A program made the translations under genes and the position numbers. A stretch of DNA of 64,000 nucleotides from Flaviramulus multivorans. GTDB lineage: Bacteria > Bacteroidota > Bacteroidia > Flavobacteriales > Flavobacteriaceae. Positions within the stretch are counted from its first letter, which is position 1, and each line of letters starts with the position of its first letter. The notes under the pieces are model-generated. The model saw only the letters and a list, made by a program, of their open reading frames with translations. It did no database searches and was not told where the DNA came from. This document shows positions 56,976 to 64,000 of the stretch, piece after piece. The stretch covers positions 186,001 through 250,000 of the forward strand of contig NZ_JAKKDV010000001.1 of the NCBI RefSeq assembly GCF_021728415.1, written 5' to 3'.

Positions 56976-57170
56976 ATGTTAAAAATTATTATAAAAGAAG
57001 GCGAAAACATTGAACGTGCTTTAAAACGTTATAAACGAAAACATAGAAATATAAAAGTGATGCAAAACTTAAGAGATGGCCAGTTTTTTACAAAACCATC
57101 TGTTAAAAGACGTCGTGAAATACAAAAAGCATCATATATTCAAAATTTAAGAGATCAGGAAGATATATAA
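56976..57170 (+). CDS. rpsU: Ribosomal protein bS21 (divergent copy, rpoD-linked)
   Basis: A 64-residue basic protein of the bS21 family: KEGENIERALKRYKRKHRN, then PSVKRRREIQKASYIQNLRD. The middle (IKVMQNLRDGQFFTK) differs from the KFDKTG-containing segment that I remember in canonical flavobacterial bS21, so this may be a second copy. In Bacteroidetes, bS21 with bS18 and bS6 hides the anti-Shine-Dalgarno sequence on the 30S subunit. No GGAGG-like sequence precedes its start, unlike the rpsU genes reported to be regulated through a Shine-Dalgarno. It ends at an intrinsic terminator. Confidence 0.9.
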   Translation: MLKIIIKEGENIERALKRYKRKHRNIKVMQNLRDGQFFTKPSVKRRREIQKASYIQNLRDQEDI

Positions 57171-57192
57171 GCTATTTCAAATAAAAACACAC

Positions 57193-57222
57193 AAGCCACA
57201 TTTTTTAAATGTGGCTTTTTTT
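57193..57222 (+). terminator. Rho-independent terminator after rpsU
   Basis: An 11-bp stem (57193-57203 with 57207-57217) around a TTT loop is followed by a T-run, 22 bases after the rpsU stop. It ends the rpoD-rpsU transcript. Confidence 0.9.
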
Positions 57223-57288
57223 ATGAGATATTTTTGTAATCTAATGAACCGGTGAGTATTTGATATAGACGGATGTTGCAATGTGTTT

Positions 57289-57843
57289 TTATTTCCATAT
57301 TTCCCACCATTTTTTAGTTTTAACTCCATTTTTTATTTGCTCTCGATTTACAATTTCTGCTGTATCAATCCCTAAAGATGTTCTTGCGTTATAAGCAGTT
57401 AAATAATCTTCATGATTTATAAAATTCCGAATTTTGTCATTTATTCTAGAATCAGAGAATCCAGCTAAATGATGAAAGATTCCGATTCGTGAGTATTTTT
57501 CCGAAACATTGTCAAATTCAGTAAGAGCTATTTTTTTCATTTCTTCGTCTCCGCTTTTTATTTCGTTTATATAACTCGCCCAAATAATTTTCATAGTTGG
57601 ACTTTTAGATAGATTCAGCCTTTTTCGCAAAGTTGGAAGAGAGTCGGTTGATTTCATAATCGTTAAAGTTTCTCCGATTAAATCATCTTCTTTTTTTTCG
57701 AGCATTTCAATTAAATTCCGCTCAACTTCAGTTTTTTCTTTTTCGGTCAAACTCAAAACAATATGTTCATTGCTAAATCCATTCCGATTTTGATAATTAG
57801 ATGGTGGAATTAATTCTTTTAATAAATGTTCAATGTTTCTCAC
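57289..57843 (-). CDS. Hypothetical HEAT-like helical protein
   Basis: A 184-residue soluble, helix-rich protein with no signal peptide. The middle (TLTIMKSTDSLPTLRKRLNLSKSPTMKIIWASYINEIKSGDEEMKKIALTEFDNV) and the segment IGIFHHLAGFSDSRINDKIRNFINHEDYLTAYNARTSLG have the spacing of HEAT-type or armadillo-like helical repeats. It ends WWEIWK. I do not recognise the family. It is downstream of the DUF2797 gene on the same strand with an 84-base gap and is converging with rpsU. It could be an accessory gene, but there is no flanking mobile element. Confidence 0.55.
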   Translation of the reverse strand: MRNIEHLLKELIPPSNYQNRNGFSNEHIVLSLTEKEKTEVERNLIEMLEKKEDDLIGETLTIMKSTDSLPTLRKRLNLSKSPTMKIIWASYINEIKSGDEEMKKIALTEFDNVSEKYSRIGIFHHLAGFSDSRINDKIRNFINHEDYLTAYNARTSLGIDTAEIVNREQIKNGVKTKKWWEIWK

Positions 57844-57927
57844 TTGATTCTGTTCAACTTGCTTACAAATCGTTATATAATAACTTTTATACTCATATCC
57901 CGTAAATAGAGTTCATTATCTGTTTTC

Positions 57928-58719
57928 TTATAAACTAATACTAACAAACAAGCCCTCATTAGCTCGAATATTAAACACGGTATCATCTTCAAAAATGAGA
58001 TATTGCCCTTTTATGCCAACGAGTTTACCAGAGTAAGTTTGCTCTTTTAGTAAGTTCAAACTCTTTGGCTTTTCTGGGTATTTATTTACAGGAAAAACTA
58101 AGTTAGTTTCGGTATTGGTTTGAATAAAATAATCTTTGGCTTCGTCCGGTATGTATTGCTTTAATCGCTCCCTCCATTCCACTAAATCTTCATCTTTAAT
58201 ATCGTTTTTTAACATGGTTCGCCAATTCGTTTTATCACTAACGTGGTCTTTCAAAGCAACCTCTGTAATACCTGCCAAATACCTATTGGGTACTTCTACA
58301 ATTTCAATCGCTTCGTGAGCACCTTGGTCTATCCAACGCGTTGGCACTTGACTTTTTCTAGTCACTCCAACTTTTACATTGCTTGAATTTGCTAAATACA
58401 CAATATGCGGTTGTAATTGCACCTTCTTTTCGTATTCTAAATCTCTATCTTCTTTATTTAAATGCGCTGTACTTAACTCTGGTCGCATTATCCAATCTGC
58501 GGCTTGTGGGATATCAAAAAAACAACTTTTACAGAACCCTTGTCGGTAAATAGGTTTATCCAATCCGCAGTTTAAACATTGATACTTAACAAATTGAATA
58601 GTGATATCTTTATTTAACAGCTGATTCATATTTATAAAATCGTTTTCAAATACCAAATAATATTGTATGGGTTGCGAAAACTCGGTTTCCATTTTTGTTA
58701 AAACGCCTTGATAAAACAT
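57928..58719 (-). CDS. DUF2797 zinc-ribbon protein
   Basis: A 263-residue cytoplasmic protein of DUF2797. Near residues 45-68 there is a zinc-ribbon pattern, CLNCGLDKPIYRQGFCKSC (C-x2-C ... C-x2-C). A GIY-YIG-like middle follows (HIVYLANSSNVKVGVTRKSQVPTRWIDQGA, then EVALKDHVSDKTNWRTML), but catalysis has not been established. The final ~60 residues form a small beta domain (YSGKLVGIKGQYLIFEDDTVFNIR). The family is widespread in Bacteroidetes and has no known function. It is divergent from the acyl-adenylating GH3 gene by 43 bases. Confidence 0.82.
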   Translation of the reverse strand: MFYQGVLTKMETEFSQPIQYYLVFENDFINMNQLLNKDITIQFVKYQCLNCGLDKPIYRQGFCKSCFFDIPQAADWIMRPELSTAHLNKEDRDLEYEKKVQLQPHIVYLANSSNVKVGVTRKSQVPTRWIDQGAHEAIEIVEVPNRYLAGITEVALKDHVSDKTNWRTMLKNDIKDEDLVEWRERLKQYIPDEAKDYFIQTNTETNLVFPVNKYPEKPKSLNLLKEQTYSGKLVGIKGQYLIFEDDTVFNIRANEGLFVSISL

Positions 58720-58762
58720 GAAAAAAAAGTATTATTTTTAAAAACTTAAAGATAAAATAAAT

Positions 58763-60277
58763 ATGCCAATACCCTTAGTAAATTCTATTGCTTCTTGGTT
58801 TTTAAAAAAACGATTTCATCAAATTGAATTGTTTTTAAAATACCCAAACGAAGTGCAAGAAGAACTACTTCTAAGTCTTTTAGATTTTGCTAAAAACACC
58901 GAAATTGGTAAAGAATATGATTTTGCTTCTATAAAAAACTACGAAACTTTCGCTGAACGCATTCCCATAAAAAATTACGATGGTTGGCAAGATGTTATAC
59001 AACGCTCCAGAAATGGTGAAGGGAATCTTTTTTGGCCTACACCAATAAAGTGGTTTGCAAAATCTAGCGGTACTACCCGAGCAAAAAGTAAGTTTATACC
59101 CGTAAGTGAAGAATCGTTAGAAGATTGCCATTATGCAGCTAGCAAGGATTTACTTTGCATGTACTTGAATAACAATGAAGATTCACAACTATTTACTGGG
59201 AAAAGTTTACGTTTAGGTGGCAGTAAAGAATTATACAGAGAGAACGGAACCGTTTTTGGTGATTTATCGGCTATTTTAATTGATAATATGCCTTTTTGGG
59301 CAGAGTTTAGTAGTACTCCAAGTAGTAAAGTTTCTTTAATGAGCGATTGGGAATATAAGATGCAAGCTATTGTTGATGAAACTATCAACGAAAATGTAAC
59401 GAGTCTTGCAGGTGTACCTTCGTGGATGTTAGTGTTACTGAATAATGTATTAGAAACTACAAACAAAAAAAGTTTGTTTGATGTGTGGCCCAACTTAGAG
59501 GTTTATTTTCATGGAGGTGTAAGCTTTACTCCTTATATAGATCAATACAAAAAAATACTTCCTAAAAAGAACTTTAGATATTATGAAATTTATAATGCTT
59601 CGGAAGGATTTTTCGCTATTCAAGATCAAAACAACTCCGATGAATTATTGTTAATGCTTGATTACGGAATATTCTACGAGTTTATTCCTATGACTATTTA
59701 TGCCACTGCTGAAGAAAAAGCAATTCCTTTAAGTCAGGTAAAACTTAATACAAATTATGCGGTAATTATTACTACAAATGCTGGTTTATGGCGTTATAAA
59801 ATAGGTGACACGGTAAGGTTTACGTCCATAAGTCCATACAGAATAAAGATTTCTGGAAGAACAAAACACCATATTAATGTTTTTGGCGAAGAACTTATTA
59901 TTGAAAATGCCGAGGATGCGTTAAAAAAGGTTTGCAAGCGTACAAAAGCAGAAATTAAAGATTTTACAGCTGCCCCCATTTTTATGGAAGGTAAAGAAAA
60001 AGGTGCCCATGAATGGTTAATTGAATTTAAAACAGCTCCAAAAGACCTTAACTATTTTAATGAAATGTTTGATAACGCTTTAAAAGCCTTAAATTCTGAT
60101 TATGAAGCTAAACGCTACAATAACATTACCTTAAACAAGCCTAAAATTAACGTAGCTCGTGAAAACTTGTTTTATGATTGGTTAAAGCAAAACAATAAAT
60201 TAGGAGGACAGCATAAAATACCTAGACTTTCGAATACCAGAGACTACATGGAAGAGCTTTTGCGTTTAAACTCTTAG
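58763..60277 (+). CDS. GH3 auxin-responsive-promoter-family acyl-adenylating protein
   Basis: A 504-residue protein of the GH3 acyl-acid-amido-synthetase fold (PF03321; unrelated to glycoside hydrolase family 3). Family elements: FAERIPIKNYDGW, the phosphate-binding WFAKSSGTTRAKSKFIPVSEE, LGGSKELYR, EYFHGGVSFTPYIDQYKKI-like, YNASEGFFAIQDQ, IITTNAGLWRYKIGDTVRF and INVFGEELIIENAEDALKKV. Plant members adenylate and amidate jasmonate and auxin; the bacterial substrate is unknown. It begins 43 bases from the divergent DUF2797 gene. Confidence 0.88.
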   Translation: MPIPLVNSIASWFLKKRFHQIELFLKYPNEVQEELLLSLLDFAKNTEIGKEYDFASIKNYETFAERIPIKNYDGWQDVIQRSRNGEGNLFWPTPIKWFAKSSGTTRAKSKFIPVSEESLEDCHYAASKDLLCMYLNNNEDSQLFTGKSLRLGGSKELYRENGTVFGDLSAILIDNMPFWAEFSSTPSSKVSLMSDWEYKMQAIVDETINENVTSLAGVPSWMLVLLNNVLETTNKKSLFDVWPNLEVYFHGGVSFTPYIDQYKKILPKKNFRYYEIYNASEGFFAIQDQNNSDELLLMLDYGIFYEFIPMTIYATAEEKAIPLSQVKLNTNYAVIITTNAGLWRYKIGDTVRFTSISPYRIKISGRTKHHINVFGEELIIENAEDALKKVCKRTKAEIKDFTAAPIFMEGKEKGAHEWLIEFKTAPKDLNYFNEMFDNALKALNSDYEAKRYNNITLNKPKINVARENLFYDWLKQNNKLGGQHKIPRLSNTRDYMEELLRLNS

Positions 60278-60377
60278 AGGGTTTATTTTAATCTGTCAGA
60301 AACGCCTCTAAAACAAATACTTACCGATTTAAAATGCTATTGGTCTAAGAAATTTTCAAATAACTTACCTCTACAAC

Positions 60378-60386
60378 TATATTTAC
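60378..60386 (+). promoter_or_regulatory. Possible -7 box of the OmpA/PD40 gene
   Basis: TATATTTAC, identical to the box upstream of the queuosine transporter gene, lies 27 bases before the ATG. It matches TAnnTTTG except for the last base. The nearest TTG is 35 bases upstream, too far for a normal -33 element. Confidence 0.3.
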
Positions 60387-60413
60387 ATATAATTAATCCA
60401 ATCCCTCAATAAG

Positions 60414-62036
60414 ATGAAAACTAAATTATGTTTTTTCATTTTCCTTGTTTCTAATATTATGATTAGCCAACAAGGACCTTCGAATTTAATAGCCACCAAT
60501 TATTCTTACGATAATACACGAACCAACACATTTTCAAGTGACTCCAAAGCAACCATAGATGCCAATGGATTTGAATTTGAACTTTTAGACGCTGGAGTTA
60601 ACACCCGATTTTCTGAAATTGGTTCAGGATTTTTTAGAAATAAACTCATTATAGTATCTTCTAAAAAACTTGGTGGATTAGCAAAAATAGATCCAAATAC
60701 TAATGAAGCGTACAAAGATTTATTTTGTTTAGATGTTGATAATAGTGGACAACTTAGTAATCCGTATTTATTCTCTAGAATTTTAAATACAAATACGAGT
60801 GAAGACCAATTGAGCTTTACTCCTAACCAAAAAACAGTATATTATACTAGAAGTAGTATAGAAAATTCTTTAGAGTATAAACTATATAAAGCAGATTTAG
60901 AAGAAGACTCTCATGGTAATTGGATAAACAATGAACTACTAAGTATTAATCAACCTAACGTTTCTATCGAAAACCCTTTTGTTAATCGTGCAGGCGATAA
61001 ACTATATTTTTCTTCAAATATGCCAGGTTCTATAGGAGGCTATGATCTTTATGTATCAGACATCAACCCTGATGGCACTCTAGGAACTCCAAAAAATTTA
61101 GGGAACATTGTAAATACAGAATTAGACGATAAATATCCGTCATTATCCATTGATGGTAAATACTTATATTTTTCTTCAAAGGGACATGAAACTATAGGTG
61201 GATTTGACTTATTTGTTAGTAAAATTTCTAATACTGGTTTTAAAACACCAAGAAATATGGGTAATACTATAAATTCGTCTTACGATGAAGTAGCCTATTT
61301 TTTAGCAACAAAAAACAAAGGATACGTGTCGTCAAACAGACAAGGTGGTAAAGGAAGTTATGATATTTATACCGCAACCAATGACGAAGTTATTCAAAAA
61401 TTAGAAGGTAAAATACTGGATTTAGAAACCCAAATACAATTGCCTAACACCATTGTAGTTTTAAAAGATGAGGATGGAATTGAAATAGCAAGAACAACAA
61501 CTCAAGAAGATGCCATATTTAGTTTTGATGTTATTCCTTTTGAGAGATATACAATATCAACTTTTAAAGATGGGTTTAAAGATGCTTCCGTTGACTTTTT
61601 AGCTAACAGAGGAACCAAAACAACTTATCGTAAAAATATTGAATTACTTACTACTGAGCCGGTAATTGCTAAAGTTGATGACGAATTAAGAATTGTATTA
61701 GAGAATATTTATTTTGATTTCAACAAGTATAATGTAAAAGAGGAATCAACTATTTCTTTAAATAAAGTAATTAAAGTACTTAAGGAACATCCTGAAATGA
61801 CCTTAGCTATTAATGCGCATACAGATAATAAAGGTAGAGATTCTTATAACTTAAACTTATCTAATAAGCGTGCAGCGTCTGCTGTTAAGTACCTTATTAA
61901 AAACGGTATAAGTAAAGATAGGTTACAATCTAAAGGATTTGGTGAATCAAAACCATTAATAGATTGTAAAAACGATTGTACAGATGATGAATTACAAGCT
62001 AATCGTCGTGTTGAATTTGTAATTTTAGAAGAGTAA
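60414..62036 (+). CDS. OmpA-family outer-membrane protein with PD40 repeats (PorE-like)
   Basis: A 540-residue exported protein. The signal peptide is MKTKLCFFIFLVSNIMISQ. Residues ~75-310 contain WD40/PD40-like blades (GDKLYFSSNMPGSIGGYDLYVSDI; DGKYLYFSSKGHETIGGFDLFVSKI; NKGYVSSNRQGGKGSYDIYTA), then a carboxypeptidase-regulatory-like segment (~335-410) and a C-terminal OmpA domain (IYFDFNKYNVKEES ... LAINAHTDNKGRDSYNLNLSNKRAASAVKYL) that binds peptidoglycan. The architecture resembles PorE of the type IX secretion system but lacks its N-terminal TPR part; PorP/SprF-type partners are not nearby. Structural or secretion-related roles remain open. Confidence 0.88.
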   Translation: MKTKLCFFIFLVSNIMISQQGPSNLIATNYSYDNTRTNTFSSDSKATIDANGFEFELLDAGVNTRFSEIGSGFFRNKLIIVSSKKLGGLAKIDPNTNEAYKDLFCLDVDNSGQLSNPYLFSRILNTNTSEDQLSFTPNQKTVYYTRSSIENSLEYKLYKADLEEDSHGNWINNELLSINQPNVSIENPFVNRAGDKLYFSSNMPGSIGGYDLYVSDINPDGTLGTPKNLGNIVNTELDDKYPSLSIDGKYLYFSSKGHETIGGFDLFVSKISNTGFKTPRNMGNTINSSYDEVAYFLATKNKGYVSSNRQGGKGSYDIYTATNDEVIQKLEGKILDLETQIQLPNTIVVLKDEDGIEIARTTTQEDAIFSFDVIPFERYTISTFKDGFKDASVDFLANRGTKTTYRKNIELLTTEPVIAKVDDELRIVLENIYFDFNKYNVKEESTISLNKVIKVLKEHPEMTLAINAHTDNKGRDSYNLNLSNKRAASAVKYLIKNGISKDRLQSKGFGESKPLIDCKNDCTDDELQANRRVEFVILEE

Positions 62037-62228
62037 AAAATATCGACTAAATGTTTTAAATTCGATTAAGTGTTTGCTTAAAAGTTTTTAAACGAGTATT
62101 TCGTCTTATTATCTAAAAGCCAAAAAATCGGTTGCATACGTTTAAGTTTAACAATACTTTTGGTTAAGAATAATGAAAGAATTACAATTTACCATAATGT
62201 TCATTGTTAATTAATATCCATAAAAAAT

Positions 62229-62257
62229 AAAACCACGCCATTGGCGTGGTTTTTTTA
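62229..62257. terminator. Bidirectional rho-independent terminator between the OmpA gene and clpX
   Basis: An 11-bp stem (AAAACCACGCC with GGCGTGGTTTT, loop ATT) with a T-run on the plus strand and an A-run on the other side. It lies 20 bases after the clpX stop (minus strand) and 193 bases after the OmpA stop (plus strand). It is best read as the clpX terminator, usable from both sides. Confidence 0.85.
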
Positions 62258-62276
62258 TGTCTACAAACAACAGTAC

Positions 62277-63509
62277 TTACGAAACCGCCTTCAATTTCTT
62301 TAATGTTGTTTTTGTTAACTTATCCTCAGCATAGGTTTTAGTAACATTTAACTTTTTCTCGTCACTACTTGGTAATTCAAACATCGCATCGGTTAAAATT
62401 TCTTCACATAGTGATCTTAAACCTCTTGCTCCTAATTTATATTCAATCGCTTTACTAACAATAAAATCTAAAGCTCCATCAGTAATGGTGAAGTTTATAT
62501 TATCCATTTCAAACAACTTTTTATATTGTTTAATAATGGCGTTTTTAGGCTCTGTTAGTATAGCTCTTAATGTATCTGCATCTAGCGGATCCATATACGT
62601 TAATACTGGTAAGCGACCTATAATTTCAGGAATAAGCCCAAAGTCTTTTAAATCTTTTGGGATGATATATTGCAACAGATGATTTTGGTCTACAACCTCA
62701 TCAGACATTGCGGCATTGTAACCAACTGCCTGCATATTTAAACGCTTGGAGATGACGCGCTCGATACCATCAAAAGCTCCACCAGCAATAAACAAAATAT
62801 TTTCTGTATTAACTTCTATAAATTTCTGATCTGGATGCTTACGACCACCTTTGGGTGGAACATTTACAACCGTACCTTCTAATAATTTTAATAAAGCCTG
62901 TTGTACCCCTTCACCAGATACATCTCGTGTTATGGATGGGTTATCGCTTTTTCGAGCAATCTTATCAATTTCATCGATAAAAACAATGCCTTTTTCAGCC
63001 TTCTCTAAATTATAATCAGCCGCTTGTAGTAAACGTGTTAGTATACTTTCTACATCTTCACCAACATAACCAGCTTCAGTTAAAACCGTGGCATCCACAA
63101 TAGCTAATGGTACATTGAGCATTTTAGCAATAGTTTTAGCCATTAATGTTTTTCCCGTACCGGTTTGCCCAACCATGATGATATTGCTTTTCTGAATATC
63201 AATATCGTCCTTCGTTACTGGCTGAAGCAATCTTTTGTAATGATTGTATACGGCAACTGACATGACTTTTTTAGTCATATTCTGACCGATGATATATTCA
63301 TCAAGAAAGGCTTTAATTTGTTGAGGTTTGCGAAGTTTTAATTCGGCAGATAAATCGCTGCTATCATTTTGTTTAGATTCTTCGATAACAATGCCGTGGG
63401 CTTGTTCTATACACCTATCACAAATATGCGCATCTAGTCCTGCTATTAATAAGTTCGTCTCTGGTTTTTTACGACCACAAAACGAACATTCTAGTTCTTC
63501 CTTTGCCAT
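62277..63509 (-). CDS. clpX: ATP-dependent Clp protease ATP-binding subunit ClpX
   Basis: A 410-residue AAA+ unfoldase that delivers substrates to ClpP. The N-terminal zinc-binding domain has Cys8, Cys11, Cys30 and Cys33. Walker A is [10 protein letters not shown] (114-121), Walker B is [13 protein letters not shown], and the pore loop GYVGEDVES and the ClpP-contact loop (IGF-type, [12 protein letters not shown] region) are present, followed by [24 protein letters not shown]. Length is normal. It lies 73 bases downstream of clpP on the same strand, the usual clpP-clpX order. Confidence 0.98.
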   Translation of the reverse strand: MAKEELECSFCGRKKPETNLLIAGLDAHICDRCIEQAHGIVIEESKQNDSSDLSAELKLRKPQQIKAFLDEYIIGQNMTKKVMSVAVYNHYKRLLQPVTKDDIDIQKSNIIMVGQTGTGKTLMAKTIAKMLNVPLAIVDATVLTEAGYVGEDVESILTRLLQAADYNLEKAEKGIVFIDEIDKIARKSDNPSITRDVSGEGVQQALLKLLEGTVVNVPPKGGRKHPDQKFIEVNTENILFIAGGAFDGIERVISKRLNMQAVGYNAAMSDEVVDQNHLLQYIIPKDLKDFGLIPEIIGRLPVLTYMDPLDADTLRAILTEPKNAIIKQYKKLFEMDNINFTITDGALDFIVSKAIEYKLGARGLRSLCEEILTDAMFELPSSDEKKLNVTKTYAEDKLTKTTLKKLKAVS

Positions 63510-63582
63510 TAATCTAATTTATTTTGGGAGTAAAATCATTACAAATCCCTCTATAACAATTCTTAAAATTACTAATTTTTAT

Positions 63583-64000
63583 TTAATTACGAGCCAAAAT
63601 CTCATCAATCATGCCATATTCCTTGGCTTTATCGGACTTCATCCAGTAATCTCTATCACTATCTTCGTACACTTTGTCGTAATCTTGACCTGTATGCTTA
63701 CTTATAATTTTATAAAGCTCTTCTTTTAAAACTAAAATTTCTCTAGCTGTAATTTCAATATCACTTGCTTGCCCTTGAGCACCACCCATAGGCTGATGTA
63801 TCATCACTCGAGAATGTGTTAAGCCACTGCGCTTTCCTTTTTCTCCTGCACATAATAACACAGCACCCATAGATGCTGCCATTCCTGTACATATAGTAGC
63901 AACATCTGGTTTTATAAACTGCATAGTATCATAAATTCCCAAACCTGCATACACACTTCCACCAGGTGAATTGATATAAATTTGAATGTCTTTAGTAGCA
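63583..64000 (-). CDS. clpP: ATP-dependent Clp protease proteolytic subunit ClpP, partial
   Basis: The frame stays open from 63583 to the window edge, so the N-terminus is missing. The visible part covers [18 protein letters not shown], then catalytic Ser in [10 protein letters not shown], catalytic His in [30 protein letters not shown] and the C-terminal [21 protein letters not shown]. ClpP forms the tetradecameric serine-protease chamber that works with ClpX encoded 73 bases downstream. The apparent start near 63954 is only a GTG codon inside the conserved INSPGG region. Confidence 0.98.
   Translation of the reverse strand, partial: ATKDIQIYINSPGGSVYAGLGIYDTMQFIKPDVATICTGMAASMGAVLLCAGEKGKRSGLTHSRVMIHQPMGGAQGQASDIEITAREILVLKEELYKIISKHTGQDYDKVYEDSDRDYWMKSDKAKEYGMIDEILARN

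Noticed and set aside
1-64000. Mobile elements, integrases or prophage genes
   Set aside because: None was found on either strand, and the two tRNA genes show no flanking integrase or duplicated attachment sequence.

Overview
The window is AT-rich chromosomal DNA from a member of the Bacteroidetes, almost certainly a marine-type Flavobacteriaceae. Three kinds of evidence point there: two SusC/SusD outer-membrane pairs, a large secreted protein with a type IX secretion (T9SS) C-terminal sorting domain, and a short (287 aa) primary sigma factor. Fused folK-deoxynucleoside kinase, COG2509, 2TM-domain and DUF2797 proteins and an almost total lack of Shine-Dalgarno sequences fit the same group. 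No insertion sequence, prophage, CRISPR array or integrase was found; most of the window is conserved core genome with two nutrient-acquisition islands and a few lineage-specific genes.

Layout. 0-12.3 kb (+ strand): the end of etfA, a bifunctional-nuclease (DUF151) protein, a concentrative nucleoside transporter, thyA, a T9SS-exported beta-propeller-like protein, a lone glycogen-binding-like domain protein (-), a membrane-anchored dihydrofolate reductase (2TM-DHFR fusion), an atypical Nramp-family transporter, a COG2509 flavoprotein, fabD and lspA. 12.3-21.1 kb (- strand): an exported amidohydrolase, then a SusC/SusD/lipoprotein unit with no glycan-degrading enzyme. A membrane-embedded AraC-type regulator lies upstream, and the gap between it and susC carries seven TTTACT/AGTAAA boxes. 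21.3-27.8 kb: galE and a sugar aminotransferase (-), waaA (+), a small amphipathic lipoprotein, a hypothetical exported protein, and an SH3-like protein with ten near-identical 34-residue repeats.

27.8-45.9 kb (all - strand) is the most striking region. In transcription order it holds a LuxR-type Y_Y_Y sensor/regulator, SusC, SusD, a GDPD-GH16 fusion lipoprotein, an exported endonuclease/exonuclease/phosphatase-fold lipoprotein, a formylglycine-type sulfatase, a GH3 beta-glucosidase, then glpD, glpK and glpF with short gaps. Together the genes look like a locus for uptake and breakdown of a beta-glucan carrying phosphodiester-linked (perhaps glycerophosphoryl) and/or sulfate substituents: GH16 and GH3 would release glucose, GDPD and perhaps the EEP enzyme would release glycerol-3-phosphate or glycerol, and GlpF/GlpK/GlpD would feed these into glycolysis. 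This is an inference from gene content.

46-64 kb: tRNA-Leu(TAA) and tRNA-Gly(GCC), mutS, a SpoU/TrmH methyltransferase, a cupin lipoprotein and a SAM methyltransferase, folK-dNK, a queuosine-precursor transporter, an AsmA-like protein, rpoD followed by a divergent bS21 gene, a HEAT-like hypothetical, DUF2797, a GH3-type acyl-adenylating protein, an OmpA/PD40 protein, clpX and the start-less part of clpP. Folate and thymidylate genes (thyA, DHFR, folK-dNK) and the nucleoside transporter form a scattered set supporting dTMP synthesis and deoxynucleoside salvage.
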